A stretch of DNA of 64,000 nucleotides from Diphasiastrum complanatum. Taxonomy: Eukaryota > Streptophyta > Lycopodiopsida > Lycopodiales > Lycopodiaceae. The stretch's first letter is position 1, and every line of letters begins with the position of its first letter. This document shows positions 48,892 to 62,866 of the stretch, one piece after another. The DNA lies in contig CM055098.1 in assembly GCA_029204225.1 (NCBI GenBank), positions 55,872,537-55,936,536 of the forward strand. Direction: 5' to 3'. A program made the position numbers and the translations under genes. Below the pieces are notes generated by a model. The model saw only the letters and a list, made by a program, of their open reading frames with translations. It was not told the origin of the DNA and did not search any database.

Positions 48892-49587
48892 TTGGATCAC
48901 AGTGGGGCTTGAGAATCTTGAATTTTTGCAGCTTTTTTGGTGGATCTCTTTGCTTTTGCTTCCAGGTGGTGGAATTCACATCCAAGTAGGTGGCTTCTCA
49001 GATCCTTGGTGTACTTTCAGCCTAATGATCATAATTATGGATTTTCTCCATAGATTTTGGTGGAAATCAAAGGACTTTTGATGGTACTTTTAGTGAAATT
49101 TTCACCTAGAATTCAAGTTTTTGCTTGGAATCGATCATAGGTACTGATGTAGTACATTTTCCAAATTGTACTTGCTATTTTATAGACATTAATGATTGAA
49201 TCTAATGATTTTATGTTGGTTGAATAGTCAAAAGGATGACTAAATAGTGACTTTGGACCAAAAATTGGGGTTTTTGGACTAGAAATGGGCTATCGAATCC
49301 ATATTTGACTGAAATTAGAACTTGTAATGCTTGCATGTAATGGATTTACAAATATTAGGATTAGATTGCGGATTTCGAAAATCCCAGTTTTTTGTAACTT
49401 GTTTAGACTTGGTTCTAAAAGTAGTTGTTTAAATTAGTCTAATATTGATTTAACGGAATTTGCTTAATAAGTGAAAGACCTTGCTGAGTAATATCGGCCA
49501 ATTATGAAGGTTCTGAACATTTCACTTGTTAGTTGATGATTTGGATCTCGACTAATTAAGCTAATTTTGCATTTCAGAAAATCAATA
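48892..49587. other. Leader of the gypsy element
   Basis: AT-rich untranslated sequence between the primer-binding site and the gag start. No other feature. Confidence 0.5.
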
Positions 49588-52160
49588 TGGCACTAGATGA
49601 TAATGCAAATGCAGCTCTCGATGGTCAGGTGCCTATGCCTACCTATCTGCAAATTGTTAGTCATTAAGCCAAGCCCTTAATGAGATAAACAAAAAGAACA
49701 CTTTAAGGGATCAGCAGATGGAAGTACCATTGAATCAAGTGAAAACCCTATCCACATCGAATTTAGGCTTTCAGCCTGAATCATTTTTTAAGGAGAAGAA
49801 AGAGAAAAAACTCGAAGTTGTAGATGATTGGTTAACCAAGTGGACCAGTTATTTTAATCTATGTGGAATTCCTGAAGATAAAAATTGAGAGTGTTATTCT
49901 GTTCTTCCAAGGGAAAGCGTCGTTGTGGTGGTGTGACCTACAGCCAAATTCTACCACATGGGAAGATTTCATGGAAGTGTTCAAAAAGTCATTTGTGGTT
50001 GTAGACAACTCGAACTTTTACCAAAGATTTGTTAACTACAAAATAGGTACTCGGAGTTTGGACTTGTACCTGCAAGATTCTATGGATTTATGGAATAAGG
50101 TTCTCTCATCTGTTGGCTGATTCTATCGAATCCCCAAGATACTCGGACAGAGCAACTCAAGAGCACCTCTCACCTTAGACCGAGGAGGTCTCTGAGAAGA
50201 CGAGACTAATGAAGATTGAGAGCCGAGCATGAGAGCCGAGAAATACTAGCTAGGAAAGACATGCAAGAACTGTGTAAGCCTCATGGTGAATCCCGGAAGA
50301 TGGAATGACCATGTAGGAACTAGTATGTCTAAGCAAATGTAATAAATGCAAGTAGACCCCTCTTAAAGAAAGTAGAGTGAGCCACCTTTTGATGGTGACC
50401 TCTAGTGGAGAGCATTATTCCACTTGTAATTTGTGAAATGTGGAAATTCCACTAGGATGCCACCTAAGGATCTCTCTTGCTTATCTAAGGGACTCCCTCT
50501 TTGTGTAGAGGAGCTTTTTGTGATTTGTATTAACTCCGTGCTGAAATGAGAAGAGCCTTCACGAGTTTGGTGCAACCATTGAGCTCCTTGATCATGCTTG
50601 TTTCTTGAGTGATGCATCTATGATCTTGCCCTTCTCTCCTTTTGTGTGTGGTTGTGGATTGTAGAGTGGATTAGATTTGCTACTTTTGTAGAGTGGATTA
50701 GCTTTCTTGCTTTCTTGTGGATTAATGTAGAAACCAGCATTTAGGTAAACTAAATAGGCTGGATCTGTGGTGTGATTCTTGCATATCACTGTACAATCCA
50801 ATTTTTGATGTCCAAGAATCAATAGACTGGTTGGTTTCTTGATTCTTGGACTTCTAACATGCTGTAGATTAGTTCTTGTTTCTTGTTTATCAGTTTATGC
50901 AAATGTAGCTCAGTTTAGTGTAGTGTAGGATCTGATTTCAATCCGTTTTTAGAGTAAGTAGCAGTAGAAACTACTGAACGTTCATTGGTTTGCACGTTGA
51001 TCTGTGAATGAGCGTTCTAGGCTTGCATCCTATGTAGAACGTAAGTGCATTCAAGAGTGACGTCCTTGAGTAGTCCTCTGACATGCAGGACAAAGAAAGT
51101 CTATACTACAACGTCTATCTATTTCTTTCTCACGGTTTAAACAACAGATAAACAATAGGTCCTCTGGAGTAGAGGATCTGTCAACACATTTGATGCAAAA
51201 CTGGCATTGTGGTAGTTTATCATAGGTCTGCCTGCAGATTATCAAGATGAGTATAAGCGTAATGTGCTTCAAACTTTCGATGATGTCGTATGAGTCACGA
51301 AAGCGTATGATTCCACAGCGGTGGCATCTAGAAAGCAATTACAAGCTAATCCATCTGGATCATCCGGACCCAGCCAGAAGAAAGGAAAGAAAAGAGTTAG
51401 TGAGACTAAAAATCCAAGTATTTCGACGAACTAGATCAATCTGCATCTGAGTTTAGACCAAAGAAACATTTGTCCCAAAAAAAGGCCAGAAGGACCAATG
51501 TGTGTTTTCATTTTAGTCAGCATGGACAGGTTATGAAATTCTACCCAGAACAAAAGAAAGGTGCGGCTCAAGTTATTGAGATGCCAAGTAAAGAAAATCT
51601 TAAGTTGGAAATTAATAGGATTAATTGTGAGTGTGATTGTTCTTTTAGTACTGCTTCATTCTTACCAAATGCATTATTTCATTTGAAAGGCATTGTTAAA
51701 GAACATGAAGTTAGTAATTTAGTGGACAATGGATCTATTCATAATTTTATTAACTCTGGTCTTGTGCAGAAACTTGGTCTGGAAACTGAAGCCAATAACC
51801 ATAAATATCGAGTATATCTAGTTCTAGGTACAGAGTTGGACGTGGGATGCTAAAGTTCCAAGACTCCCAGTTTGGATCCAAGATTATAGAGTGTTAATTC
51901 ATTTCCATGTTTTAGATTTAGTGCGTACAAATATAATTCTAGGATACGAGGGTTATTTAATAAGCATCATGAGATAGATTTTGAGAAGCATGTTCTCTCT
52001 TTTCAAAAGAATAATGAAATAGTTATATTGTTTGGAGACAAATATGTACATCCATCTGGGATGAGTTCATTTGCTAATATAATGAAAGTTTTTGAATCGC
52101 AGTATGAATGTTATTCTTTATTTGCTAAGCCAATTTTGGATTTATCTGAAATGCATCATT
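49588..52160 (+). pseudogene. Ty3/gypsy gag and protease, degraded
   Basis: Gag starts MALDDNANAALDGQVPMPTY at 49588, soon frameshifted. A well-preserved gag core lies at 49890-50118 (GKASLWWCDLQPNSTTWEDFMEVF; YKIGTRSLDLYLQD). It is followed by unrelated or rearranged sequence (50120-51190) that includes a piece like the N-terminus of the other gag (KIESRA.., LARKDMQELCKPHGESRKM, 50210-50300). Gag resumes near 51221 (FIIGLPADYQDEYKRNVLQTFDDVV). A knuckle remnant CFHFSQHGQVMKFY near 51500 has lost two of its Cys/His ligands. The protease core LVDNGSIHNFINSGLVQKL (51718-51775) has DNG where DSG or DTG is needed. The pre-RT region (VLSFQKNNEIVLLFG-like) continues to about 52160, where a minus-strand copia element cuts in. 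Confidence 0.82.
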
Positions 52161-53204
52161 TGATGTATGTCCTCGATCTCCCTCTTGAATAGGCAGCAGT
52201 GTGAAGATCTCATGGCCTCTTTTGTCTTTTGGTCCAGGGAATTTGGACTTGTCGAACTTCACATCTCTGTTCGAAACAACATTCTTCATGGTTGGATCGT
52301 AGAGTCTGTACACATGTGTTCCGTTCGAGTAGCCAACCATGATTGTTTGCTCGGATTTGTCATCGAGTTTGCTTCTCTTTTCTTTTGGAATGTGCTTGTA
52401 TGTTGTACATCCAAACACTCGTACGTATGACAGATCAGGATTTCTGCATGTCCACATTTTGTATGGTGTTTTGTTCTCCAACGTTGTCATTGTAGATCTG
52501 TTTTGTAGGTGTACAGCTGCAACTATTGCCTCGACCCAGAATTGACCTGGCAATTGAGCCTGTGCCATCATGCATCTGGCTCCTTCGACTAGCATTCTGT
52601 TTTTTCTTTCTGCCACACCGTTGTATTCTGGTGTGTATGCAAGAGTGAACTGGTGTTCAATCCCCTGTTCTTCATAGAATCTTGAGAATTATGTGCTTTT
52701 GTATTCACCTCCATTGTCAAATCTAAGGATCTGTATCTTTTTCGAGGTGTGTCGCTCTGCAAATGCCACAAACTTTTTGAAAGAATTGAATACATCTGAT
52801 TTTTTCTTCAAGTAGTAGATCGTGGTCATTCGGATGTAGTCATTTATGAACGTTAGAAAATATCTCGAACTTGAGAGCGAATCCGTTTACATCGGTCCAC
52901 ACACATCAGAGTGGACGAGCTCAAGAACTTCCTTGGCTCTTCTTCCCTCGTGTGTGAATGGATTTCGATGTTGCTTGCCTTTTTGACAAGCTTCGCAGGA
53001 CTCAGCCTTTGGCCTTGTCCTCACTTCATACTTCTGCTTTAATCTTTCCCACGCTGCATGGCTGCTTTTGCAGTCTTCAATCTGCTTGAGTAGATCTTCA
53101 TTTATGGATGAAATGATGATCGCCATTGCGCGCTCATCCTTTCTGATCCATTCAGCTCTCCTCGGGTCTCCCTCTGGAGGCTGCACCTTTGAGAGCTCGG
53201 TCAC
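52125..53204 (-). pseudogene. Ty1/copia: gag fused to integrase by deletion
   Basis: Minus strand. A gag piece of the UBN2 type (AIIISSINEDLLKQIEDCKSS, WERLKQKYEVRT) runs straight into the integrase zinc-binding end (CEACQKGKQHRNPF), so the knuckle and protease are deleted. The integrase core follows with breaks: FINDYIRMTTIYYLKKKSDVF; RFDNGGEY (second Asp); YTPEYNGVAERKNRMLVEGARCMM (catalytic Glu); and the C-terminal region FGCTTYKHIPKEKRSKLDDKSEQTIMVGYS with NRDVKF. It is truncated near 52125, where it joins the gypsy relic. Stops and a shift near 52690 and 52890 inactivate it. Confidence 0.92.
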
Positions 53205-53363
53205 CGACCAATGCCTTCGCCCTTCAGGAGTGTTTTGATTTTGAATTTTCAGATTATGTAATTTGCACCATCAAGACTGATTGTTACTCTGGTCTAGATT
53301 GTCACAGCCATATTGTGTTGTCTGGAAGAATCACTACTGGGATATCAGTAGTGATAACCTACA

Positions 53364-53376
53364 GGCTCTGATACCA
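53364..53376 (-). other. Copia primer-binding site (initiator tRNA-Met)
   Basis: On the minus strand it reads TGGTATCAGAGCC, a perfect standard site, directly after GACA, the end of the LTR at 53377. The gag piece follows downstream. Confidence 0.9.
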
Positions 53377-54467
53377 TGTCGCGAAAGCGTTTTCTTGTTT
53401 CATGTTCGTCCTCTATTCTGATTTGCAAACAATTTTCTGTCTTTGAATTTTCTTTTCGCGCGGAAGCCCTTACGAGATCCCAGACACCTGACTACGCATC
53501 ACAGAACATATTTTATTCTAACAATCAAGAGACATAGTACAAGGCCAAGAGATACATGAAATAGAGCGACTATATTGTCTGTTTGGTTTTAGAGCAAGAT
53601 CGTCAGTGTCTCGCTCGTTGGCGGATTGACTCTCTTCTCTTTTGCTGTGTTCTGCTCGTTTTCATGCACAGCTATGGTATTTTTGCTTTTTTACTCCATT
53701 CGCTACATCTCTCTCTGTTTCTTACATATATCTGTATTCACTATCTTTTTTTTTTTTTCTATATTGGTTATGATCCAGAGAGGATCGTTTATACCTCCAC
53801 TATGTGGAGTTTACAAGATAGCTAAATGTAGAATCACAAGACTAGTTAATGCTAATCAACTAGTTAGTTAGTCTCCGTCGTTGCTATTCATTTTAGCTGG
53901 GCATGAAGCCCGTTGAGCTGCCAACTGGCAGCGCGAAGGATCTCTCTTTGTTTGTTTCGTTCTTTTCATTTCTTTTCGTAGTCTTCGTTCTGCGCCCCTT
54001 TTGCGGTTTGCGGTCATGGAGTTGTGTTTACGATTCACGATTGATTCGCGAATCGTTCGTGCTTCGAGTCAAAGACACGTTGACTGTCACGAATTGTTCT
54101 CGTTCGACCTTGTGTCTTGTTCGTGCTACAACAAAGTTGCAAGAGTTCACCATTTTTGACAAAATGGGGCCTTACAAAGATAAAACCTGTGACTTTTGCC
54201 ATTAAGCTAGCTAATGAAACAACAGTTTGTCCGTGAGGAATGGTTGAAGATATACTTGTCAGAATTCTGGAGTACAGTTCGTCATTACTTTCGTAGTAAT
54301 GGACCTACCAAAAGCACCAAATATCTACTGAGTCTTATTGGGAAGCCCATGGTTATGAGTTGCGCAAGTAATTCATAACTGGGATACCGGGAAAATCACT
54401 TTTGAAAATCATGAACGTGTAGTGACAATGCAAAAACTGAAATCTTCACTATGTAACAAAACCAACA
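53377..54467 (-). mobile_element. Copia LTR, about 1,091 bp, shared by two copies
   Basis: Minus strand: it starts TGTTGGTTTTG at 54467 and ends GACA at 53377 beside a perfect primer-binding site. The start is inferred from the TG and the end of the RNase H frame, so it is less certain than the end. Upstream on the minus strand is the 3' end of a copia (RNase H); downstream is the 5' end of a copia (PBS, gag). One LTR thus joins two copies, as in the gypsy at 19781. Only a poly-T tract (53742-53758) stands out inside. Confidence 0.7.
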
Positions 54468-54901
54468 CGTGGTATCAAATTTAAAGCTTTGCATAAAGCT
54501 TCAAATCTGACTCTAGGCAACGCCTTAGTGAAGAGGTCCGCAATATTATCCTCCCTATGACAATATTCAAGTAAAATGTCGCCATCATGAAGTCTCTCCC
54601 GAACAAAGTGATAATGGATCTCGATGTGCTTCGTCTTCGCATGAAAAACAGGATTCCGTGCAATGGCAATAGCACTTTGACTATCACTCAAGATAAGAGT
54701 GGCTGAGGGCTAGCCAAACTTCCTGTCAACAAGTAGTCTTCTCAGCCATAAACACTCTGTTGTGGCTGAAAATATTGCTCTATATTCTGCCTCACTAGAA
54801 GAAGTAGCAACAGTGGGCTGCTTTTTACTTGACCATGAAATTGCAGAATTTCCATAGAAAAAGCAATGTCCACTTGTAGAGCGTCTAGTGTCTTGATCTC
54901 C
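54449..54901 (-). pseudogene. Ty1/copia RNase H end
   Basis: Minus strand: FGDQDTRRSTSGHCFFYGNS, ISWSSKKQPTVATSSSEAEYRA, LWLRRLLVDRKFG, a stop near 54712, then SDSQSAIAIARNPVFHAKTKH, IEIHYHFVRERL and ADLFTKALPRVRFEAL, ending at 54449. This is the complete C-terminal half of a copia RNase H with one stop. The upstream part (RT) is cut at about 54902 by the gypsy fragment. Confidence 0.92.
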
Positions 54902-55087
54902 AAAGTGGATTGCCAGAGCCCATCGTTGTTTTTTGTCGCACAATTTAGATTTCAACACTTCCCGACTCGATTTCATGGAGAAGGTGTAGTACCATTTAAT
55001 AAAGATTTGATGTGAAGCAAATAAAAGCCCACAATAACTGCATCTCGCAGGTGTTGTGGGACCGCCACCAGTTTTGGTGGGAGATAC
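54902..55087 (+). pseudogene. Second copy of the gypsy extra-ORF end and PPT
   Basis: Similar to 19595-19780: it encodes the same KWIA-AHRCFL..HNLDFNT-type end with changes, followed by ggtgttgtgggaccgccaccag and a polypurine tract before the LTR. The coding frame is broken. Confidence 0.88.
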
Positions 55088-55697
55088 TATTGGAGGGTTT
55101 GCAAATCCCGAAGCAGTTAATAAGTGAGAGGGATTTGGCACCCTGCATGCGTAAGTCCAACCCAATGATCACATAGAGATTTGATTAATTAGAAAGTCAA
55201 TAAAAGGACTTTAGGCCTTTTTGCGGGACTTTTAATGTCGTAGGGCCTAAATGTCAAGTTAGTGATTAAAGTTGGGTTTCCCTCCAATTTGGATGGTTCC
55301 CACTCTTTTTCAAATTTGAATAATTAGGGAGGCAGAATTGGACCAATAGGATTTAGAGGCTAGGGTCCTCCTCTCTACTATAAAAAAGGACCAACTCGAG
55401 TTTTCCACACATATGAATGTCCTTGCTCTCTATCACTTTTCTTCCATCTCTCATGCTTTTTATTGAGTTCTGCTAATTGTTGGATCTAATTGTTATTGGG
55501 ATTGCATGGTTTTATACTTTTTATGAGAGAGAAAGGGAGAGAGAGAAAGAGTAAGTTATCTTCATTGTGGATCTAGTGTTAATGGATGTAGTGTTAATGC
55601 TTAGGGTTAGTGGATGTTAGAGTTAGATGTGAATCTTCCATTCATGCTGAAATCTGAACTATGCTATCGCTTTCATGGGAACGAAGCTACGCGTGAC
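55088..55697 (+). mobile_element. Gypsy LTR, second copy, 3'-truncated
   Basis: Homologous to 19781-20538 from its start (tattggaggg) through the TATA-like box (ctactataaaaaagg, about 55375) to 'acgcgtgaca' at 55697. There the match ends, about 85 bp before the LTR end. It contains several small deletions relative to the first copy (for example around 55110, 55405 and 55575). Confidence 0.9.
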
Positions 55698-56045
55698 ATC
55701 CAAAAAATTCAAGAAGAGGCTTGCCAATGTCATCTATTTGAGATCTAGTCATCATTTTGAGGCCATAGCCACTTTCTTTCATACAATTGACTTGTATTTG
55801 AGTGATTTGTGGATTATTTGAGTGTTTCACACGTGCCAAAGATAGTTTGACCCAAACTTTGCCTATACTCCATCAATTGTTGAGAGGTTGATCTAGTTTG
55901 AGAGAGATTGGTAGAGCTAGTGAGATCCATCTCACATTTTGTTGCAAGATCTTGCATAGAAATTGGTAATATACCTTTCAAGGGCCCTATAGTGAGAGAG
56001 AAGAAACATTTTATTGTCTAAATCACAAGGAGTCTTCACTATTAC
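55698..56045. other. Probable leader of a copia element
   Basis: Noncoding. A sequence near 55909 (ttggtagagctagtgag) could be a decayed TGGTATCAGAGC primer-binding site with a 2-bp deletion. The copia gag begins at 56046. Confidence 0.4.
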
Positions 56046-56740
56046 ATGACATCTATGGGTTCCTTTCTATTGAAATCTAGTGAGAGATTATCTACCTCCA
56101 ACTATTCTATTTGGAAGGCTAGAATGGAGTCCATTTCGGTGCTCCAAGATGTGATGAAGATTGTGCTAGGACTTGAGGAGGAGCCTCAAGAGCTCCAAGA
56201 GGTCCAAAAGTACAAAAAGAGAGCTAGGATAGCTCTACATATCATAAAGATAAATGTTTCAAATCAATTGTTGTGTGATATTGGCTCATGTACTACATCC
56301 AAGGAGGGTTGGGACACATTGGAATCCATCTATGGTGGAAAGGTGAAAGCATAATTCAAAAAGGACAAGCCAAGAGGAAGGGACAAAGAGCAACATCAAC
56401 ATTTCATGAAGGACAAGTCAAAGGGGGAGTGATGAAGAGTCATCAAAAACATCAACAAGTTGCAAATCCAACAAGAAGTGCTTCTTTTGTGGTAAGAAGG
56501 GGCATTTTGCTTCTAATTGTTTCAAGAAGAGAAATGATAGGTGGCAAGAGGGACTAGTTGTGGTAAGCTTTTCAAAATTTATGCTAATCCTTGTGGAAGT
56601 GTGGCCAAGAGGAGCTTGGATCATCTCAAGGAAGAGACAAGTGATCTACCTCAATCTATGTTCTAAGATGGTGAAGCTCATGAAGATAGTGCTTTGGCAA
56701 AAGCACATGAAGAGTTATTGCCAAGGAGGTCTACTTCCCA
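56046..56740 (+). pseudogene. Ty1/copia gag with zinc knuckle
   Basis: Starts MTSMGSFLLKSSERLSTSNYSIWKARMES (DUF4219-type opening), then the UBN2-type region (ARIALHIIKINVSNQLLCDI; SKEGWDTLESIYGG) to a stop at 56352. Beyond it, in shifted frames, are KDKPRGRDKEQHQHFMKDKSKGE and a perfect knuckle KCFFCGKKGHFASNCFK (about 56477-56527). The gag then stops at about 56740, facing a minus-strand integrase piece. Confidence 0.88.
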
Positions 56741-57155
56741 TCACACTACCATCAATCATGCTTGAAGACACTTTTGGAATGTTCCCCTCATCAAAAATGA
56801 CATCTCTATCAACAATCACTTTGTTAGTAGAAGGAATGTAAACCTTGTAGGCTTTACTCACCTCACTATATCCAGCAAAAATACCTCTTCTTGAAGATGG
56901 ATTCTCCTTGATCTTATCATCAAGATTAATGTTGACATAGCATGCACATCCAAAGGTTCTTAGAAAGTTGACACTCGGCCTCCTCTTGAATAGCATCTCA
57001 AAAGGTGTCCTTCCATCCAAAATAGCACTCGGCCACCTATTGCACAAGAAATTGGCACACAACAAAGCTTGATCCCAAAATGGTTTGTCAAGATTAGCAC
57101 TTAACCTCATAGCTTTAGCACTTTCACATAAAGTCCTAAACATAGAGGGTGTCAC
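56715..57155 (-). pseudogene. Ty1/copia integrase C-terminal fragment
   Basis: Minus strand, open for 146 codons: MFRTLCESAKAMRLSANLDKPFW, ALLCANFLCNRWPSAILDGRTPFEMLF, FGCACYVNINLDDKIKENPSSRRGIFAGYS, VYIPSTNKVIVDRDVIFDEG. It is the part after the catalytic Glu. It meets the plus-strand gag end to end, which points to an inversion or two separate insertions. Confidence 0.9.
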
Positions 57156-57524
57156 CTCTCAAGCAAACTCGCTCTCAATAAAACTACTAAAAAATTATGT
57201 ACAATGATTTGTTATTTATAGTAGGTTGGCCGCCCAATTGCACTTTGCCCTAATGAATCTAAGCCATCCAAATTTGAAGCTTATCCACTTATCTCCCTTG
57301 ATCAAGATCAATGGTAATGTGGCAATCTTGACTAATTATGACTTCCTTGACATTTATTCGTGCGCTAAATGTGTGGAAAACTTTAATGAGCAATTAAAAC
57401 TCATCTAATAGTTTTCGGCCTCAAAAAAGTCAAGTTGTAATTTACTAATCTTTTAAAAAGTGCGCGCGCGCGCGCGCACACACACACACACACACACAAC
57501 ATGTCCCATGGGTTTGTCAGTCAG

Positions 57525-57560
<36 letters not shown>

Positions 57561-57931
57561 TCTGACTGACACACACACACACACACATACACATACACAT
57601 ACACATGAGCGCGCGCTGTCCATGGGTTTGTTAGTAGCATACATGTTTTATATTGGTCAGTTTCCTATTGACTACCTTTTTTCTAACCCTTGAAACTTGA
57701 AACCTGCTTTTTTGGATCCAACGTACCGGAGTCTAGTCTAATATATATATAATAATAGGCAATACACCCTAGAAGCTCTTGCCACCGTCGTCTTGCTGCG
57801 CTCGTCTTTAGACGCATTCGAGCAATCTATGATCGATCCGTCTTTAGATGCATTCGAGCGATCTATGATCGATTCGTCTTTTCTTTTCTAGTTTTGTGGA
57901 ATCGCTGCATCTTGATTTGAGGAAAGGAACA
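57156..57931. other. Spacer upstream of the E2 gene, with a compound microsatellite
   Basis: No gene supported in 57156-57460. A compound repeat of (GC)n, (AC)n, (TC)n, (AC)n and (acacat)n fills 57463-57607, bracketed by gcgcgc on both sides and by two 'ccatgggtttgt' copies (57506 and 57621). A direct repeat 'cgtctttagatgcattcgagc.atctatgatcgat' lies at 57806-57873, in the probable 5' untranslated region of the E2 gene. Confidence 0.65.
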
Positions 57932-60095
<2,164 letters not shown>

Positions 60096-60177
60096 TGATT
60101 CATAATGTCCAATTTTCTTATTTCTCTTACAAAACTTTCTAACATTTCTATGGATTCTTATATACATATCTTAGTTG

Positions 60178-60218
60178 CCCGTTCCAGAACGGAACAACAC
60201 GTTCCGTTCCGGAACGGG
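60178..60218. repeat. Palindromic cluster of GTTCCG/CGGAAC
   Basis: cccgttcc..ggaac..gttccgttccggaacggg. The outer arms pair, and the block shares its core with the gttccgaccc hairpins downstream. Confidence 0.75.
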
Positions 60219-61183
60219 ACCCTCAAAAAAGAAAACAGTTTTTTTGACAAAGGAAAAAAAAACCATATCCTGCGCTCTCAACCTTAGAATTCAGAATAAT
60301 CTAAACCATATGAAGAATCTAGCTCATTCTCTACCTGAGTAAATCTAGCTTTGAGTCAGATTAATTTGGTTCTACTTTAACTATCTACCAATGGAAGAAT
60401 TATCTCTATTTCTACAAAGAAATCAATATTCAATTCTACAAGCCAATGCATGATGGTCAATGGCACCGCAACACTTGTTTAATTTTGTCTTTTACATGTG
60501 TCTGATCAGTAGCTCTATTTCTATAGAGTGATTGTGTCTTAATAATAGACCACAAGTAATTCCAATTTCTATTTAGAATGATTCTTGCCTGATCCATTCA
60601 GTAGCTCTAAACCTTAGTTTAGAGTGATCCAAATCTTGCCTAAAACTATAATAATCATAGTAGCTCTGAACCTTAGTTCAGAATGATCCTTTGAACACAG
60701 GCCATGACTAAATGTATATAAATACATCATCTTGTAAATAGGTATCTCTGACAATGCACTCAACACTCTATCTCACATAAATTAAAAAGTTGAACAGTCA
60801 TTCTGAGAACTATAGTGTTCTTTCGCACCTAATCAAAACTAGTCTCCAACTCTATCAGTTTAGTTCACTCATGATCCGCCATAGATTGGAATGATCTCAA
60901 AGAACTTTCATATTGCATGCATCCCATTTCTGAAATTTATATTGCATGCATCCCATTTCTGGGTGGAAGAGCTACGTCAGCCATCAACAAGTGTTCATTG
61001 CTAAAATTTACAGGCCCATAAAGATTTGATTGCTGGTAGATCTTTTAGTTTTGTCAATCAAGATATCATTAAAAAATGATGCATGAAAACCATTTACAAC
61101 CCATCATACGATCGTTAGCAATTGATATTCTCGCTCAATTTTGATGCATGTATCAATTTCTTTTTAATTACATTAACTCGTTC
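60219..61183. repeat. Noncoding (E2 intron 2 or flank) with a recurring 30-bp hairpin
   Basis: The unit 'agtagctct..aga(g/a)tgatcc' occurs at 60509-60532, 60600-60630 and 60660-60690, each able to fold (ctctaaaccttagtttagag in the second). A degenerate fourth lies near 60274. A short direct repeat (atattgcatgcatcccatttct) is at 60930-60981. No coding exon recognised. Confidence 0.65.
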
Positions 61184-61251
61184 CGACCCAGTACGTTCCG
61201 GAATGTACGGAACGGAACGTTCCGACCCAAAAGGGTCGGAACGGGCTTCTA

Positions 61252-61303
<52 letters not shown>

Positions 61304-61500
61304 TAGTACCCCATGGTACCACCATTATGGTACCGCCATTATGGTGCCGCCCAAAAATCCACGACCCAGTACGTTCCGGATTGTACGGAACGGAACGTTC
61401 CGACCCAAAAGGGTCGGAACGGGCTTCTAAGATATATATATATATATATATATATATATCATAGTACCCCATGGTACCGCCATTATGGTGCCACCCAAAA
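61184..61500 (+). repeat. Tandem duplication of a hairpin/TA/GGTACC block (178 bp and about 139 bp)
   Basis: Unit 1 (61184-61361) and unit 2 (61362-61500) run in the same order: cgacccagtacgttccgga, the gttccgaccc-aaaa-gggtcggaac hairpin, 'gggcttctaaga', a TA run (61254-61301 and 61432-61459), 'tcatagtaccccatggtacc' and 'caaaaatcc'. The second has a shorter TA run and one fewer GGTACC block. Confidence 0.92.
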
Positions 61501-61552
61501 ATCCGTGGTACCAGGGCGGCACCATTTTTTAATTTATTTTTTTTTTAAATTT

Positions 61553-62037
61553 AGTGGGCAATATGGTATCAGCTTGAAGCTCTTGACGAGAGCAGTGCAT
61601 TTATGCAGGTTGCCGGTGCTTTCAGCTACAAAATGTGTTAGACAACTAAATAATGCACCTCTCAGTTTAGTAGTCACTAGTTAACCGTGAGCTCAGATCT
61701 GTAAGGCCCCCGTTATGAGGAGAAGCAACTGAGCACGGTTGTTAGTATAGGGTCTACTGTGAGACCATGATGGTTATGAGATGGCTAGATTACAGTTTCT
61801 ATATAGCAGCAAGTCTTGGGGGGTCCGGGGCCCCCCGGCGGGGCGTTTGGGGGGCAGAGCCCCCGATGGTACGACCTCTTCATGATTTGGCCTTCCGAAT
61901 CCCTGAGCGAAAACACACTTTTTGGTGTTTTGCATCCCCTTGGTCCTTTGGCTGTTCGCCCTTGTCAGAACCGGCAACCTGCATAAATGCACTGCTCCTT
62001 TTTTAACAGCTTCAAGCTGATACCCATATTGCCCACT
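61553..62037. mobile_element. Non-autonomous TIR element, about 485 bp, with ~65-bp terminal inverted repeats
   Basis: The left end 61553-61616 (agtgggcaatatgg.tatcagcttgaagct, then gagcagtgcatttatgcagg and ttgccggt) is the inverse of 61970-62037. The inner 28 bp match exactly and the outer part has a few differences. The interior contains a G/C-rich foldback (tctt-gggggg.ccggggccccccggcgggg, 61812-61845) and no supported ORF. AT-rich sequence (taaattt / taatttt) flanks both sides, so the target duplication is ambiguous. Confidence 0.88.
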
Positions 62038-62089
62038 TAATTTTATTTTATTTTTTTAAAAAATTTAAAAAAAAAATTTAAAAAAAAAA

Positions 62090-62642
<553 letters not shown>

Positions 62643-62866
62643 ATAGTGGCACGTGGTACCGCCATTATGGTACCGCGGTACCATAATGGTGGTACTGCGG
62701 TTATGGTGCCACCCTCAGACCAGCGGTACCAGGGCGGCATCACAAAAATAATATTTTTTATTATTTAAAAAAAAAAAAAACCCTTTTAACAGGCTAAAAG
62801 TAGGTAAAAATTTCAGGAAAAAAAAGGGGTACGGTTTAGAATGTTACTGTACAGGGGGACTGTACT

